From contig PAHJ01000101.1 in the NCBI GenBank assembly GCA_002705565.1, positions 1 to 60,686 of the forward strand: a stretch of DNA of 60,686 nt, written 5' to 3'. The notes under the pieces are model-generated. The model was given only the letters and a program-made list of their open reading frames with translations, did no database searches and had not been told where the DNA came from. The position numbers and the translations under genes are program-made. Of the stretch, positions 34,901 to 43,281 are shown one piece after another. Position 1 is the stretch's first letter. Each line of letters starts with the position of its first letter. This DNA is from Geminicoccus sp. (GTDB lineage: Bacteria; Pseudomonadota; Alphaproteobacteria; UBA7985).

Positions 34901-35398
34901 GGCATCAACGGCGGACGGGCCAAGCTGGCCGGCGTCGTATCGTCAAAGAACGAACGCCGCTCCGCCAACGGCAACCGCTTCGCCTGGATCAGCATCTCAG
35001 ATCCTACGGGAACGGTTGAATTTGTCTGCTTTTCTGAAATGCTCATGGCCAATCGGGAACATCTTGAGGTGGGAACGACCATCTACGTCGAATGCGACAG
35101 GGGCAAGGGCGCTGAAGCCGGCGACTTGCGGCTATCAGCGGCTAAGATCGAGCAACTGGACGCCATGGTTGCTAACGGGTCGGTGGGCCTGAAGCTATTT
35201 TTGTCCGCACCTGACAGCCTGTCTCCGGTCTCTGAACTGATCGAAGGCTGCACAGGGGGGAATGACCGCGTGCATATCGTCATCGAACTGGACGAAGACC
35301 GCGAGGCGGAGGTCGTGTTGGAAAAGCGCTACCGTCTGACCGGTCCCGTGCGCGCGGCGATCAAATCGGTTCCCGGCGTTGAAGCGGTGGATTTTTAG
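31934..35398 (+). CDS. dnaE: DNA polymerase III alpha subunit
   Basis: A 1154-residue replicative polymerase of the DnaE1 type. In order: an N-terminal PHP domain (HLRVKSAYSLAEGA), the palm with catalytic aspartates in PDFDIDF (about residues 403-409), the fingers and beta-clamp-interacting regions, a helix-hairpin-helix region around GGSAMDNL, and an OB fold near residues 1000-1050 (AKLAGVVSSKNERRSANG). The second His of the PHP HxH-type start is Lys, so PHP exonuclease activity is probably lost, as in E. coli. It is close to the 1160 residues of E. coli DnaE and appears intact. It ends 7 bases before the converging VIT gene. Confidence 0.95.
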   Translation: MSIDSTPPFIHLRVKSAYSLAEGAIRVNDLVKLSAGLDMPAVALTDRGNLFGALEFAVTASKAGLQPVIGAVLGIVRGKDQHGAERADPDHLLLLAQDQTGYENLMSLISEGYLKGDGADPAVPFEALKGRSDGLIALDGAKGSPLGRHLLDGSSLIETHIQAMKGLFNGRLYLEIQRHGQSHERALEARLLPAAQAHNLPLVATNDAHFAAADQFDAHDVLSCIAQGVTLAHRDRRRLTPEHFFKTSQDMARLFADLPEAIDNTWRIAQRCAVMPRLHDPILPAYDDGSGENEGQMLARMAAEGLQERLNALEPSPDTALQQTYRDRLDFELNVIEQMGFPGYFLIVADFIQWAKEQGIPVGPGRGSGAGSLVAYSLTITDLDPIPFNLLFERFLNPERVSMPDFDIDFCQDRRDEVIAYVRDKYGSDRVAQIITFGKLQARAVVRDVGRVLGIPYGQTDRISKLIPNNPANPTSLGEAIDGDEQLQKMRRTEESVAKLFDVGLQLEGLYRNASTHAAGVVIGDRDLTKLVPLYKDPRSEMPATQFNMKWVEPAGLVKFDFLGLKTLTVIAEAERLIRRFKPDFDITRIPLDDTPVFEMLSRAESVGIFQLESTGMRDVLRKLRPDRFEDIIAVVALYRPGPMENIPTYISRKHGEDRVVYLHPLLEPIVQETYGIMIYQEQVMQAAQALAGYSLGGADLLRRAMGKKLKAEMDKQKALFVEGAAKNAISEKKALEIFTQIEAFAGYGFNKSHAAAYALVSYQTAYLKAHFPEEFLCASMILDAGNTDKLAIFKGDLERMGVPLLPPDINASQATFDVEIDVESGKKAVRYALNAIKNVGGSAMDNLVASRASGGAFKNLEDFATRVDTRAAGKRILENLIAAGAFDTIDPNRGQLFINVERLNRFGIAVTEERNSSQSSLFGGAGNDSGSNGAVTLQMLTADDWPLQEKLSREFDAIGFYLTAHPVDAYADALAKLRVQTIGDLLKNGINGGRAKLAGVVSSKNERRSANGNRFAWISISDPTGTVEFVCFSEMLMANREHLEVGTTIYVECDRGKGAEAGDLRLSAAKIEQLDAMVANGSVGLKLFLSAPDSLSPVSELIEGCTGGNDRVHIVIELDEDREAEVVLEKRYRLTGPVRAAIKSVPGVEAVDF

Positions 35399-35405
35399 GC
35401 AGCCC

Positions 35406-36182
35406 TTAGCCCAGCCAGACCCCCACACCAAAGGCGATCAGCGCCGCAATCAGCCCGACGCCAAAGACCTCACCCATAGCCCGCACCCGCGCCTCCCGCG
35501 TGACAACCGAGCGCGCAAAACCCAGCGCCAGCAGGGCTGCGACGGTCGCCGTTGAAGCCATGATAAAGAGCATGTTGGCCGAGACATCCCGGCCCCAGAA
35601 CGCCAGATAGGGCAATAACGGGATGACGCCAAAGACCAGAAAGCTGAGGAAGGTCACCATGCCATCCCGGGCCGGGGTCGCCTCGCTCATATCTTCCATT
35701 TCCAGCTCGTGCCGCATCATCCAGTCGGCCCACAGGCCCGGGTAGCGCCGGTAAATGTCAGCAACGGTTTTCGCGTCTTCCGGGCTGAGGCCGCTGTCTT
35801 CGAGCAAATGGATGGTTTCTTCGTATTCCTGCTCAGGGTTGTGCTCGATTTCATGGACTTCGACCGCACGCTCCCGGTTCCAGCGGGCTTGCTCAGAGCG
35901 AGTGGAGAGGAAGTCACCCAGCCCCATCGACACACCATCAGCCAGCAGGTTAGCCAGGCCAAAGAGCAAGACCAGCGTGATGGCGTACACTTCACCATTG
36001 CCACTGTTCCCCAGCAACGCCGCGCCAGAAAACCCAGATACCACGGCAAACGTGGTGATAATGCCATCCAGCCCGCCGTAGACGATTTCCTTGAGGTTGT
36101 CGGCAAAGGGACTGCGCCCGTGCTCATGGGCCAGGTGCTTGGCCATGGCTTGAGACGTCAGTTTGTTGGGGCTGTCGGTCAT
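35406..36182 (-). CDS. VIT1/CCC1-family iron/manganese transporter
   Basis: A 258-residue inner-membrane protein. The N-terminal DNLKEIVYGGLDGIITTFAVV and GLANLLADGVSMGLGDFLSTRSE motifs are signatures of the VIT/CCC1 family, which exports Fe(II) or Mn(II). A soluble acidic, His-containing cytoplasmic stretch (about residues 90-165) is the metal-binding domain. Membrane segments include the C-terminal VFGVGLIAALIAFGVGVWL. It is convergent with dnaE; functional linkage is not implied. Confidence 0.92.
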   Translation of the reverse strand: MTDSPNKLTSQAMAKHLAHEHGRSPFADNLKEIVYGGLDGIITTFAVVSGFSGAALLGNSGNGEVYAITLVLLFGLANLLADGVSMGLGDFLSTRSEQARWNRERAVEVHEIEHNPEQEYEETIHLLEDSGLSPEDAKTVADIYRRYPGLWADWMMRHELEMEDMSEATPARDGMVTFLSFLVFGVIPLLPYLAFWGRDVSANMLFIMASTATVAALLALGFARSVVTREARVRAMGEVFGVGLIAALIAFGVGVWLG

Positions 36183-36258
36183 CGGTCTGATCGCTGCGCT
36201 GCCTGAATTTGCAGCCGACCTTAACCCAAGTTGGGCCTTGGGACCATTGAAGGCCCAA

Positions 36259-36292
36259 GAAAAAAGGCCGGGGCATGTTTGCTCCGGCCTTT
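36259..36292 (-). terminator. Rho-independent terminator after the cadherin-like gene
   Basis: On the minus strand a stem AAAGGCCGGAGCA / TGCCCCGGCCTTT with a short AACA loop is followed by a T run. It lies about 35 bases after the stop of the 783-residue protein gene. It would end the surface-protein transcript. Confidence 0.85.
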
Positions 36293-36326
36293 GAAGGGCT
36301 ATCCCTAAAGCTTGGCGATCAAGCTG

Positions 36327-38678
36327 TTAGGCTATGTCCTGGTCAACAACCACGACCTCGAACGCTCCCGAAGTCGTTGTGGATCCATCGGAGGCCGTCA
36401 CAGCGATATCGACAACCATGGATGCCGTAATGCTATTCGTTGCCGCACCGCCGTGAGCTTCGTCTGACTCTGGTCCGTAGTAAACCAAAGACGCAACCTC
36501 ACTTACGGTCAGGGCCGTCGCCGAACTGCCTGCTGGAATTGTGACAGTCGCACCGTTCACGCCGCCCAGCTCATAGGTCAGCACGCCCGCCGTTGTCGCA
36601 GATGTTCCCGCAGCAGAGGGAGCATTGACCGTAAAGGTCAAGGATGCACCTTCCGGATCTTCAAACGCATCCGATATTTCATCACCGACATCGAGGTCTT
36701 CGTCAGAGTCCACACTCATCACACCAGACGGCGTGGTGTACTCTGGCGCTTCATCAACGTCTGTAACACTGACCTGAACCGTAGTCTGCGCGGTGGCGCT
36801 ATCCTCATCTGTGACAGTGACCGTCAGCTGAATAGTTTCCCGGGTTTCAAAGTCCAACTCCGCACTGGCGGTCAATGAAATCACGCCCGCCGTCGAGATC
36901 TCGAAATTGCTCGTAGACGCGTTGGATGACAGCGCATAGGTCACGGTACCCGGCGCCAATGGCGCGTCCTCACCGTTGTCAAAGGTCAGCGAAAATACGC
37001 CGGTGCTCGTTGCCGTCTCAGGCACTTCAACGCTCAAGCTGCCCTCGGTTGTGTTCGCCGACGTACCGGCACCGGCGGTTGATGCTGCGGAGAAAGACGG
37101 GTCTTCGTCGCCAATGTTGGTGACAGACACCACGATCTGAGCCGTATCCGTGTTACCTTCAACATCAGTCAACAGAATGTCGACTTCGTAGTCGTTCGAC
37201 GTATCAGCGTCCTCAGCGTTTTCAAAGTCCGGTGTAGACTTGAAGCTGAGTTGTCCGGAGTCTGGATCAATGGTGAAGAGATCATCATCCGCACCACCAT
37301 TGAGGCTAAACGTCACGTCATTTGAGCCGTCTGCATTGGTTGCGACTGCGGTCAGGGCAACAGTTGTGCCTTCGTCAACCGACGTTGAGGCCGCCGTCAG
37401 GGTCAGCCCGGCCGCGACATCATCAACATCAACTTCCACCGCCTGCTTTGCCGTCTTGCCGCCGTCATCGGTCGCAATCAAATTAAAGCGGTAGGTGTTG
37501 TCTTTGTTAGAATCCAGCGGGTCTTCAAAATCCGGTGCGGACTTGAAAGACAGGTCACCGTTCGCCGCATCCACGCTAAACAAGGAAGCATCTGTGCCGG
37601 TGACGCTGTACGTCAGAGTGTCAGGTGTTTCATTGTCGGTTGCCGGGTTCACAACAGCTGAGATGGCGGTTGTGTTTTCGTCGATCGAGTAGCTGTCGGT
37701 GGCTGCAATGGTTGGTGCATCGTTGCCGTCATTGATCTGGATGCTGACCGTGCCGGATGCCGCCGAAGAGTCACCGTTGCTGTCAACCAGATCGAAGGTA
37801 AAGGTGTTTGTCGTCGCGGCGCTTTCGCCTGCACCGTTGTCATCGTCCGCCGTAAACACCAGCGTCGCCGCTTCCGCAGCGGTGATGGTTGCAGCCCCTG
37901 CGAGAGAGACAACACCGCCCGCGCCTGAGGTGTAGCTCAGTGTGCCATTGGCTGGCAGCGAGTTGATCACGACCTCATCAAGGGAATCGTTGCTGTCCGG
38001 ATCGTTGTAGCTGGCAACAATCAAAGCCCCAAGATTGCTTGCTTCAGCGCCTTCTTCCACAGCAATGGTTGGAACAGCATCGATCGTTGGTGCATCGTCG
38101 TCTGCGCCCAACACGGTGATCGACACGTTCGATGGTGTGCTGTCGTAGGTTTCGCCATCCGTGCTCATCGCAATGGTGAAGGTCTCAACACCGTCGAAAT
38201 CCGCATCGGGTACGTAGTTCAGGTCGCCAAAGTCGTCTGAATCAATGATCTGATCCAGCGCCACGGCAACGCCCGCCAATTCCAGTGAACCGTTTGACGG
38301 CAGGGAAATGACTTGCAGGCTGTCAACGGCAGAGCCGTCTGATACGACAAAATCGCTGCCAACAAAATCCAGCCCAGCGAGCGAATCTTCGGCCACTTGC
38401 CTGCTGATATCAGTACCCTGGGGACCGACCTGAGGCGCCGGCGCAGGTGTGGTCGACCCACCGCCGCTGCCCGCACCACCTGATGAAATGGACCCATAAC
38501 CAAAAAGCCCGGAGTTGCCGAGCAATCCGGTGCCGTAGCCATACCCGCTGAACAGCGAGGATGAGGAAGAACCAGACAGCACGGAACCGCCGTAGCCGCT
38601 GCCTCCGCTGGAAGCCGACGAGCCAAGTGTGGTGATGGATGAACCGCCGAAGAGCGATACCTTGGTACTTAATGCCAT
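36327..38678 (-). CDS. Large cadherin-like repeat protein
   Basis: A 783-residue acidic protein. The first 75 residues are Gly/Ser-rich low complexity, without a classical signal peptide. Then come Ig/cadherin-like repeats with the recurrent pattern of a D-E motif opening (VDEGT, IDENT, VEEGA), F-x-x-D-P/D-F-E-N (SAPDFEDP, STPDFENA, AELDFETR) and T/S-V-x-V-x-D. A C-terminal repeat ends DIAVTASDGSTTTSGAFEVVVVDQDIA. Calcium-binding acidic loops suggest an extracellular adhesin or matrix protein. With no signal peptide, export by a type I secretion system (C-terminal signal) is possible but unproven. A good AAGGAGG ribosome binding site precedes the start. It is 95 bases downstream of the larger surface gene and probably in the same operon. 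Confidence 0.75.
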   Translation of the reverse strand: MALSTKVSLFGGSSITTLGSSASSGGSGYGGSVLSGSSSSSLFSGYGYGTGLLGNSGLFGYGSISSGGAGSGGGSTTPAPAPQVGPQGTDISRQVAEDSLAGLDFVGSDFVVSDGSAVDSLQVISLPSNGSLELAGVAVALDQIIDSDDFGDLNYVPDADFDGVETFTIAMSTDGETYDSTPSNVSITVLGADDDAPTIDAVPTIAVEEGAEASNLGALIVASYNDPDSNDSLDEVVINSLPANGTLSYTSGAGGVVSLAGAATITAAEAATLVFTADDDNGAGESAATTNTFTFDLVDSNGDSSAASGTVSIQINDGNDAPTIAATDSYSIDENTTAISAVVNPATDNETPDTLTYSVTGTDASLFSVDAANGDLSFKSAPDFEDPLDSNKDNTYRFNLIATDDGGKTAKQAVEVDVDDVAAGLTLTAASTSVDEGTTVALTAVATNADGSNDVTFSLNGGADDDLFTIDPDSGQLSFKSTPDFENAEDADTSNDYEVDILLTDVEGNTDTAQIVVSVTNIGDEDPSFSAASTAGAGTSANTTEGSLSVEVPETATSTGVFSLTFDNGEDAPLAPGTVTYALSSNASTSNFEISTAGVISLTASAELDFETRETIQLTVTVTDEDSATAQTTVQVSVTDVDEAPEYTTPSGVMSVDSDEDLDVGDEISDAFEDPEGASLTFTVNAPSAAGTSATTAGVLTYELGGVNGATVTIPAGSSATALTVSEVASLVYYGPESDEAHGGAATNSITASMVVDIAVTASDGSTTTSGAFEVVVVDQDIA

Positions 38679-38702
38679 TTATTGTTCCTCCTTAGGAGCG
38701 AA

Positions 38703-38732
38703 GGTGGAAGGCGGCTCCATTAGCCTTCCACC
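38703..38732 (-). repeat. Perfect 10-base inverted repeat between the two surface-protein genes
   Basis: The arms GGTGGAAGGC (38703-38712) and GCCTTCCACC (38723-38732) pair perfectly around a 10-base loop, with no U-tract on the minus strand. Lying between two cotranscribed genes, it may be an RNA-stabilising or partial-attenuation hairpin. A short T run on the plus strand lies just after it, but no plus-strand gene needs terminating there. Confidence 0.6.
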
Positions 38733-38773
38733 CATTATTTTTCTTCTATCTGCTGGGATTGCTCGCCCGCTGA

Positions 38774-41700
38774 TCAGGCGACCAAGTCACCTTCAGAGAG
38801 GTTGAACTGCACGTAATCCATGCCATCGGTTACAAGACCGATTGCGCTGGAGTTAGCGCTGATCACCTGAGCGGCTGTCATCGCAGAGCCAGCAAAGTTG
38901 AGCGCACCGACAGGCATCAATGCATCGGTCATATCGACCAACGTATCGCCGTCAGAGAGCTCGCCGTCACCGTCGTAATCGTAGATAAAGCCACGCTGTA
39001 CCGCGCCCGCGTTCATGCCAAAGACGATCAGAGCGCCTTGGGTTGAACCAGCGATGTTGACCCCGTTTGCGTCTACAGCAGAAGCATCCGTCAAGATCGT
39101 CGAGACATCGTCTTCGAAGTCGATATTGATGCCAGTCGCCTGACCGAAGGATGCCACGTTTGCTACCGTGATCGGGGAAACAGCGACGTTTGCATTAGCC
39201 AGCGCGCCAAGATCCTCGAGCTCGTCAATGCTGACGGTGTCGTGGTCGTCGTTGTTCGCGCGGGCGACGTGCAGGGTAACATCGTCTACCTGTGCCGAAC
39301 CGATCACCAGCTGGACGCTGTCATCACCACCGCCGAGGTAAACGTCCACCTCTTCAGCAGCCTGAGCCAGATTGGTGGTGGCCAGAACGTTCACGCCCGT
39401 TGCGCCCGTGATCGGGGCGCTGGACGACAGCACTTGCAGCATGGTCAGGGTGCCGGTTGCCAGCGTCCCTGCGGTTACGGAAACCGAGTACTCGGATTCA
39501 CCAATCACCAGATCAACCACGTCATCGCCCGGCGTCATCTGGATTTCCAGATCATCATCGCTGACGAAGCCGTCCAGCAGACGCACGCCCGTAGTGCCGG
39601 ACGGTGCTGCTGCCGTGAAGGGCGAGAAGGCTGAGGTTTGGTCGATCGCAATGGCCACACCCGGGTTGGATACCGAGAGATCACCGCGCAGGACAACCGA
39701 ACCATCTTCCGACAGATCCGACAGGTCCACTGCACGCAGCGTGCTCTTGTCGGCGCCAGAACCGTTGAACTGCAGGTGCGCTTCACCGTCACCGCCAGGG
39801 GCATCAATGTCGATGTACTCAACGTGGTCGATGTCACGGCCAAAGCCAATGGTATCGATCTCGTCGCCATTCAGGTTGATGTTCAGGGAGTCTTCTTCGT
39901 CTCCACCGCCATCAAACTTGAACTCACCGTCTTCGATGTCGCTGTCGAGGATCAGATCCACGTCATCATCGTTGTCGCCACCACGAATGCGCAGCATGTC
40001 GTCGTAGGTTGCGAAGATGTTGGAGTCACCGTCCAGGCCCGGCGTGGTGAAGTTGTCACCCGCCAGATCGATCAGCGTGATCTTCGGGTTCTCACGCGTG
40101 TCAATCATGACATCGCCTTCGATTTCCAGAGGACCGTAAGCCACAATCTCGCGAACGTCTTCGTCGTTCACACCGTCAAGGGTCAGGCTGTAGTTGTAGT
40201 TACCGCCGTCAAGACCAATCCGCGAAACCGCTTCGGTCACCAGATCGCCGGTCGAGAAGTCGTAGGTAAACTGACCCGTGAAGACCAGCGTAGACTGGGT
40301 GTCGCCCATTACCTTGTCGATGCCACCCAGATCGGCAAAATCGATGGTCAGGTCGCGGTTGTTCATGTCGAACATGGCGATATCGGTAACGGTAACGTCC
40401 AGGCCGAGATCTGCATTCGCGTTAACCAGGCGAACCTCGTTGTTGCCTTCGCCGCGCAGGTGCTCGATGTCGCCGCTGGCCGTGCTATCCAGCACACCAC
40501 CGTTTAACTCCAGGTCAACGTCTTCCATCAGGACCAGCGTTTCGAAGCCGGATACGTCTTCAAAGCCGTTCACCCAGGTTGGATCCAGATGGTAAACCGC
40601 GTTGGCCTCAGAGAAGTAAACGGTGTCGTCACCGCTCAGGCCGTCCATCACGAAGGAGTTGGCCAGGTGCGCCGCTTCAGGCACTTCCAGCTCATCATTG
40701 TCATTGGTTGCCAGATCGCTGTCAGAGATGCGAACCCCGGTTAGCGTGGAGAAACCAGCGCCTTCGGAGTCAAAATCAGCGTTGACGCTGTTCCCACCGC
40801 CACCAGAGCCGCCGCCGGAGCCTGCGGTCACTAGGATGTTGTAGGTTTCAGTATCGGTCTCAACCGTGCCGTCTGCGTTGGTCGAAGATGCTGTGACGGA
40901 GATTGAGTAGCTGCCAGCAGCCACGTTGTTACCGACAACAACCAGACCGGTGTTGCTGTCGATGCCAATGCCATTGGGGTTGTTGGAAATCTCGTAGCTG
41001 ATGGTATCGCCATCGGGATCTGTCGCCCGGAACAGCTTGGTTTCACCCTGAGGGATGGTAAACGTCGCACCGTCAGTTTCGTTCAGCTCTAGCGAACCAC
41101 TGCCGCCATTACCGCCGTTTCCGCTGCCTTCAACGATATCCAGCGCGAGGTTGACGGTCTCAACATTGCCCGCCGCGTCGGTGAACGTCATGGCCGGGCC
41201 AGCAAACTCGCCCGTGTTCAGCTCAGAAGACGCGATGCCTTCGATGGTGACGTTGATCGAGCGGTAGGTGTCTTCTGTACCGTCAACGAGCCCAGAGCCG
41301 GAGCGTTCCGTGGTGACCGTAGCGCCATCAGCGAACACCGAAGCAATGGTCGCAGCACCGCCGACAGCCGCCTCGACTGCGGCCTGAAGGTCGCTTTCGT
41401 CAATGCCGTCTTGGTCGGTGATTGCGTACGTCACAGAGGACGACTCACCCTTGCTGATCTCGTTATCGATAATATCCAACTGCGCTGCGGAATTGGATCC
41501 GTCGCCATCGTCATCATCGCTCAGTCGGTTACGGATGGCATTGGCAGCGAGGAAGATCGCGCCCGCGCCAAGACCAACGGCTGCAACCGTTCCAATCGTG
41601 CCAAGACCGAACAGGCCCGGACCGCCGGTAATCGTGCCCAGCAGGCCACCCGACGAAGCAGCGCTTTCGGTATCATCGAAAATAACGCCCGTGGACGTTG

Positions 41701-42160
41701 CGCCGAGGTTGGTGGTGCCCATTGGCGCGGATGGCGCCGGTAAGCCCATCGGAGCCGGCGCGCTGCCGATCATCGCACCCGAAGCCACGTTGCCACCGCT
41801 AATGCCGGATGCAACGGTCGGGCTCAGGTAAAGAACGCCAGCGCCATCGATGAAGAAGTTATTGGAGGTGACCAGCAGCGACTGCTGGTTAGCAAGCTGG
41901 ACCAAAACCGAACCATTGGACAACTGGACGTATGAAACAACGTCCGCTGGTGCTGGTCCAAAACCGGCCGGAACACCAACCTGTGCGCCTGCTTCACCGG
42001 CTACCAGTGCTGCACCCGCAGCGACCAGAGCACTTGTGGTCAGAAGAGCACCAGCGCGACCGCGCAGGCTCTTCTTCGCAGCAGCAGAAGAACGCGTCAT
42101 CGGTTCAAAAGAGGTATCGCGGCTAGCGGCACCTGCATCATGCTGACTGTCGAACATCAT
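38774..42160 (-). CDS. Large acidic exported surface protein
   Basis: A 1128-residue protein (1131 if counted from 42169). The N-terminus carries a long, charged leader (RSSAAAKKSLRGR) followed by a hydrophobic stretch LLTTSALVAAGAALVAG and a GEAGAQ cleavage-like site, a Sec signal with an extended N-region. A Gly/Pro-rich segment, a hydrophobic stretch around GTIGTVAAVGLGAGAIFLAAN and a dense acidic remainder with many DDD and DGD loops follow, with cadherin-like segments near residues 330-440. The C-terminus is a long beta-rich region. It looks like an S-layer-like or adhesin protein. I do not recognise a named family. The GGAG element spaces better to the ATG at 42160 than to the one at 42169. 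Confidence 0.7.
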   Translation of the reverse strand: MMFDSQHDAGAASRDTSFEPMTRSSAAAKKSLRGRAGALLTTSALVAAGAALVAGEAGAQVGVPAGFGPAPADVVSYVQLSNGSVLVQLANQQSLLVTSNNFFIDGAGVLYLSPTVASGISGGNVASGAMIGSAPAPMGLPAPSAPMGTTNLGATSTGVIFDDTESAASSGGLLGTITGGPGLFGLGTIGTVAAVGLGAGAIFLAANAIRNRLSDDDDGDGSNSAAQLDIIDNEISKGESSSVTYAITDQDGIDESDLQAAVEAAVGGAATIASVFADGATVTTERSGSGLVDGTEDTYRSINVTIEGIASSELNTGEFAGPAMTFTDAAGNVETVNLALDIVEGSGNGGNGGSGSLELNETDGATFTIPQGETKLFRATDPDGDTISYEISNNPNGIGIDSNTGLVVVGNNVAAGSYSISVTASSTNADGTVETDTETYNILVTAGSGGGSGGGGNSVNADFDSEGAGFSTLTGVRISDSDLATNDNDELEVPEAAHLANSFVMDGLSGDDTVYFSEANAVYHLDPTWVNGFEDVSGFETLVLMEDVDLELNGGVLDSTASGDIEHLRGEGNNEVRLVNANADLGLDVTVTDIAMFDMNNRDLTIDFADLGGIDKVMGDTQSTLVFTGQFTYDFSTGDLVTEAVSRIGLDGGNYNYSLTLDGVNDEDVREIVAYGPLEIEGDVMIDTRENPKITLIDLAGDNFTTPGLDGDSNIFATYDDMLRIRGGDNDDDVDLILDSDIEDGEFKFDGGGDEEDSLNINLNGDEIDTIGFGRDIDHVEYIDIDAPGGDGEAHLQFNGSGADKSTLRAVDLSDLSEDGSVVLRGDLSVSNPGVAIAIDQTSAFSPFTAAAPSGTTGVRLLDGFVSDDDLEIQMTPGDDVVDLVIGESEYSVSVTAGTLATGTLTMLQVLSSSAPITGATGVNVLATTNLAQAAEEVDVYLGGGDDSVQLVIGSAQVDDVTLHVARANNDDHDTVSIDELEDLGALANANVAVSPITVANVASFGQATGINIDFEDDVSTILTDASAVDANGVNIAGSTQGALIVFGMNAGAVQRGFIYDYDGDGELSDGDTLVDMTDALMPVGALNFAGSAMTAAQVISANSSAIGLVTDGMDYVQFNLSEGDLVA

Positions 42161-42169
42161 ATTCGTCAT

Positions 42170-42490
42170 CTCCGTTTATCGTGGCCCCTTCCGGCATAAC
42201 GGCCGGTCGGAAGTCGTTTCGCGCGTCGAGGCACACGCCAACGACATTCAAACTGATCAAGTTCAGCAGTGTCTATGCACTGCAAATCTTGGCAAAAATT
42301 AATTCGTTTCTAGGCATACGAAGCTAAGTTCCCCATATGCTCGCGTAATGCCCACTTAAATTAGGTCGGTAGCACTAGGCGATGAGCGCACTCAAGCTCT
42401 TTAACCGTGGCTAAAACAAGACTTGGGGAAAAGTCGACACGAATCGAACGCAGGTGTGGATTAATTGCCACTAGGCATAGGTTTTTCCGC
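42170..42490. promoter_or_regulatory. Promoter region of the surface-protein operon
   Basis: This 321-base gap precedes the acidic surface-protein gene and follows the SDR gene. There is no open coding region. It is less GC-rich than its flanks, and a weak CtrA-like TTAA-N7-TAAA element lies at 42401-42415 (one mismatch). I see no terminator-type hairpin for the SDR. Confidence 0.4.
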
Positions 42491-43270
42491 CTATTGAGCG
42501 GTCCAGCCACCATCCACAACAAGGTTTGTACCGGTCACAAGGTCGGATAATGCCGAATCGGCAAGAAACATGAGGGCACCGTCGAGGTCGCCGACCTTAC
42601 CGATCGGTTGTTCTGCCGTGGAAAGCGGCATTCTCTGGGTGACGTAGTCTACAAATGCCTGATTTTCCATCAAAGGACGGGTCAAAGGTGTTTCGATATA
42701 GGTGGGACAGATCGAGTTGACGCGGATGCCATCGGAAGCGAGATCCAATGCCATGGCCTTGGTCAAACCTTCCAAAGCGTGCTTGGTCGCGCTGTAAACG
42801 GCACGACCAGGCAAGGCTACTGTTCCGAGCATCGAACTTATGTGGATGATACTACGTTTTAAGCCGGTATTTCCTTTCGCTGTCATGGCGCGAACAGCGG
42901 CTTGCGTAGCGAAGAAGCCTGCCTTCAAGTTTAGCCGCATAACGGCGTCAAAGTCGTCAACTGTAACGTCCTGAAAGGCCGCCGGGCGGGTTGCCCCCGC
43001 GTTGTTTATGAAGACATCGGGGACATGCTTTGCCATCAGCTGACCCAGCTGCTCCGAGGCGTCCGGTGAGACCAGATCGACCACGCCAAAATCAAAGCTC
43101 AGGCCATCATTTTCTAGATCATATTTAAGTGCAGTAAGCTCATCAACACTGCGTGCCAATCCAACCACTGAAGCACCAGCCTGCGCCAAAACCCGGCTCG
43201 CCCGCGCACCTATGCCTTTGCTGGCGCCGGTGATGACCACAGTTCGCCCCGTCAAATCCCCGTAGCTCAT
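42491..43270 (-). CDS. Short-chain dehydrogenase/reductase (SDR)
   Basis: A 259-residue classical SDR. The cofactor motif is ITGASKGIGARASRVL, the NAG motif is INNAGATRPAAF, the catalytic Ser is in IIHISSMLG, and the YSATK motif is Tyr-Ser-Ala-Thr-Lys. The C-terminus LVVDGGWTAQ is typical. Its substrate is unknown. It is 11 bases from the peptidoglycan-binding protein gene on the same strand, so it is probably cotranscribed with it. Confidence 0.88.
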   Translation of the reverse strand: MSYGDLTGRTVVITGASKGIGARASRVLAQAGASVVGLARSVDELTALKYDLENDGLSFDFGVVDLVSPDASEQLGQLMAKHVPDVFINNAGATRPAAFQDVTVDDFDAVMRLNLKAGFFATQAAVRAMTAKGNTGLKRSIIHISSMLGTVALPGRAVYSATKHALEGLTKAMALDLASDGIRVNSICPTYIETPLTRPLMENQAFVDYVTQRMPLSTAEQPIGKVGDLDGALMFLADSALSDLVTGTNLVVDGGWTAQ

Positions 43271-43281
43271 GCGCTGACGCC

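Noticed and set aside
42401-42415. CtrA-like site before the surface-protein operon
   Set aside because: Only one weak match, TTAA-N7-TAAA; too short and degenerate to claim.
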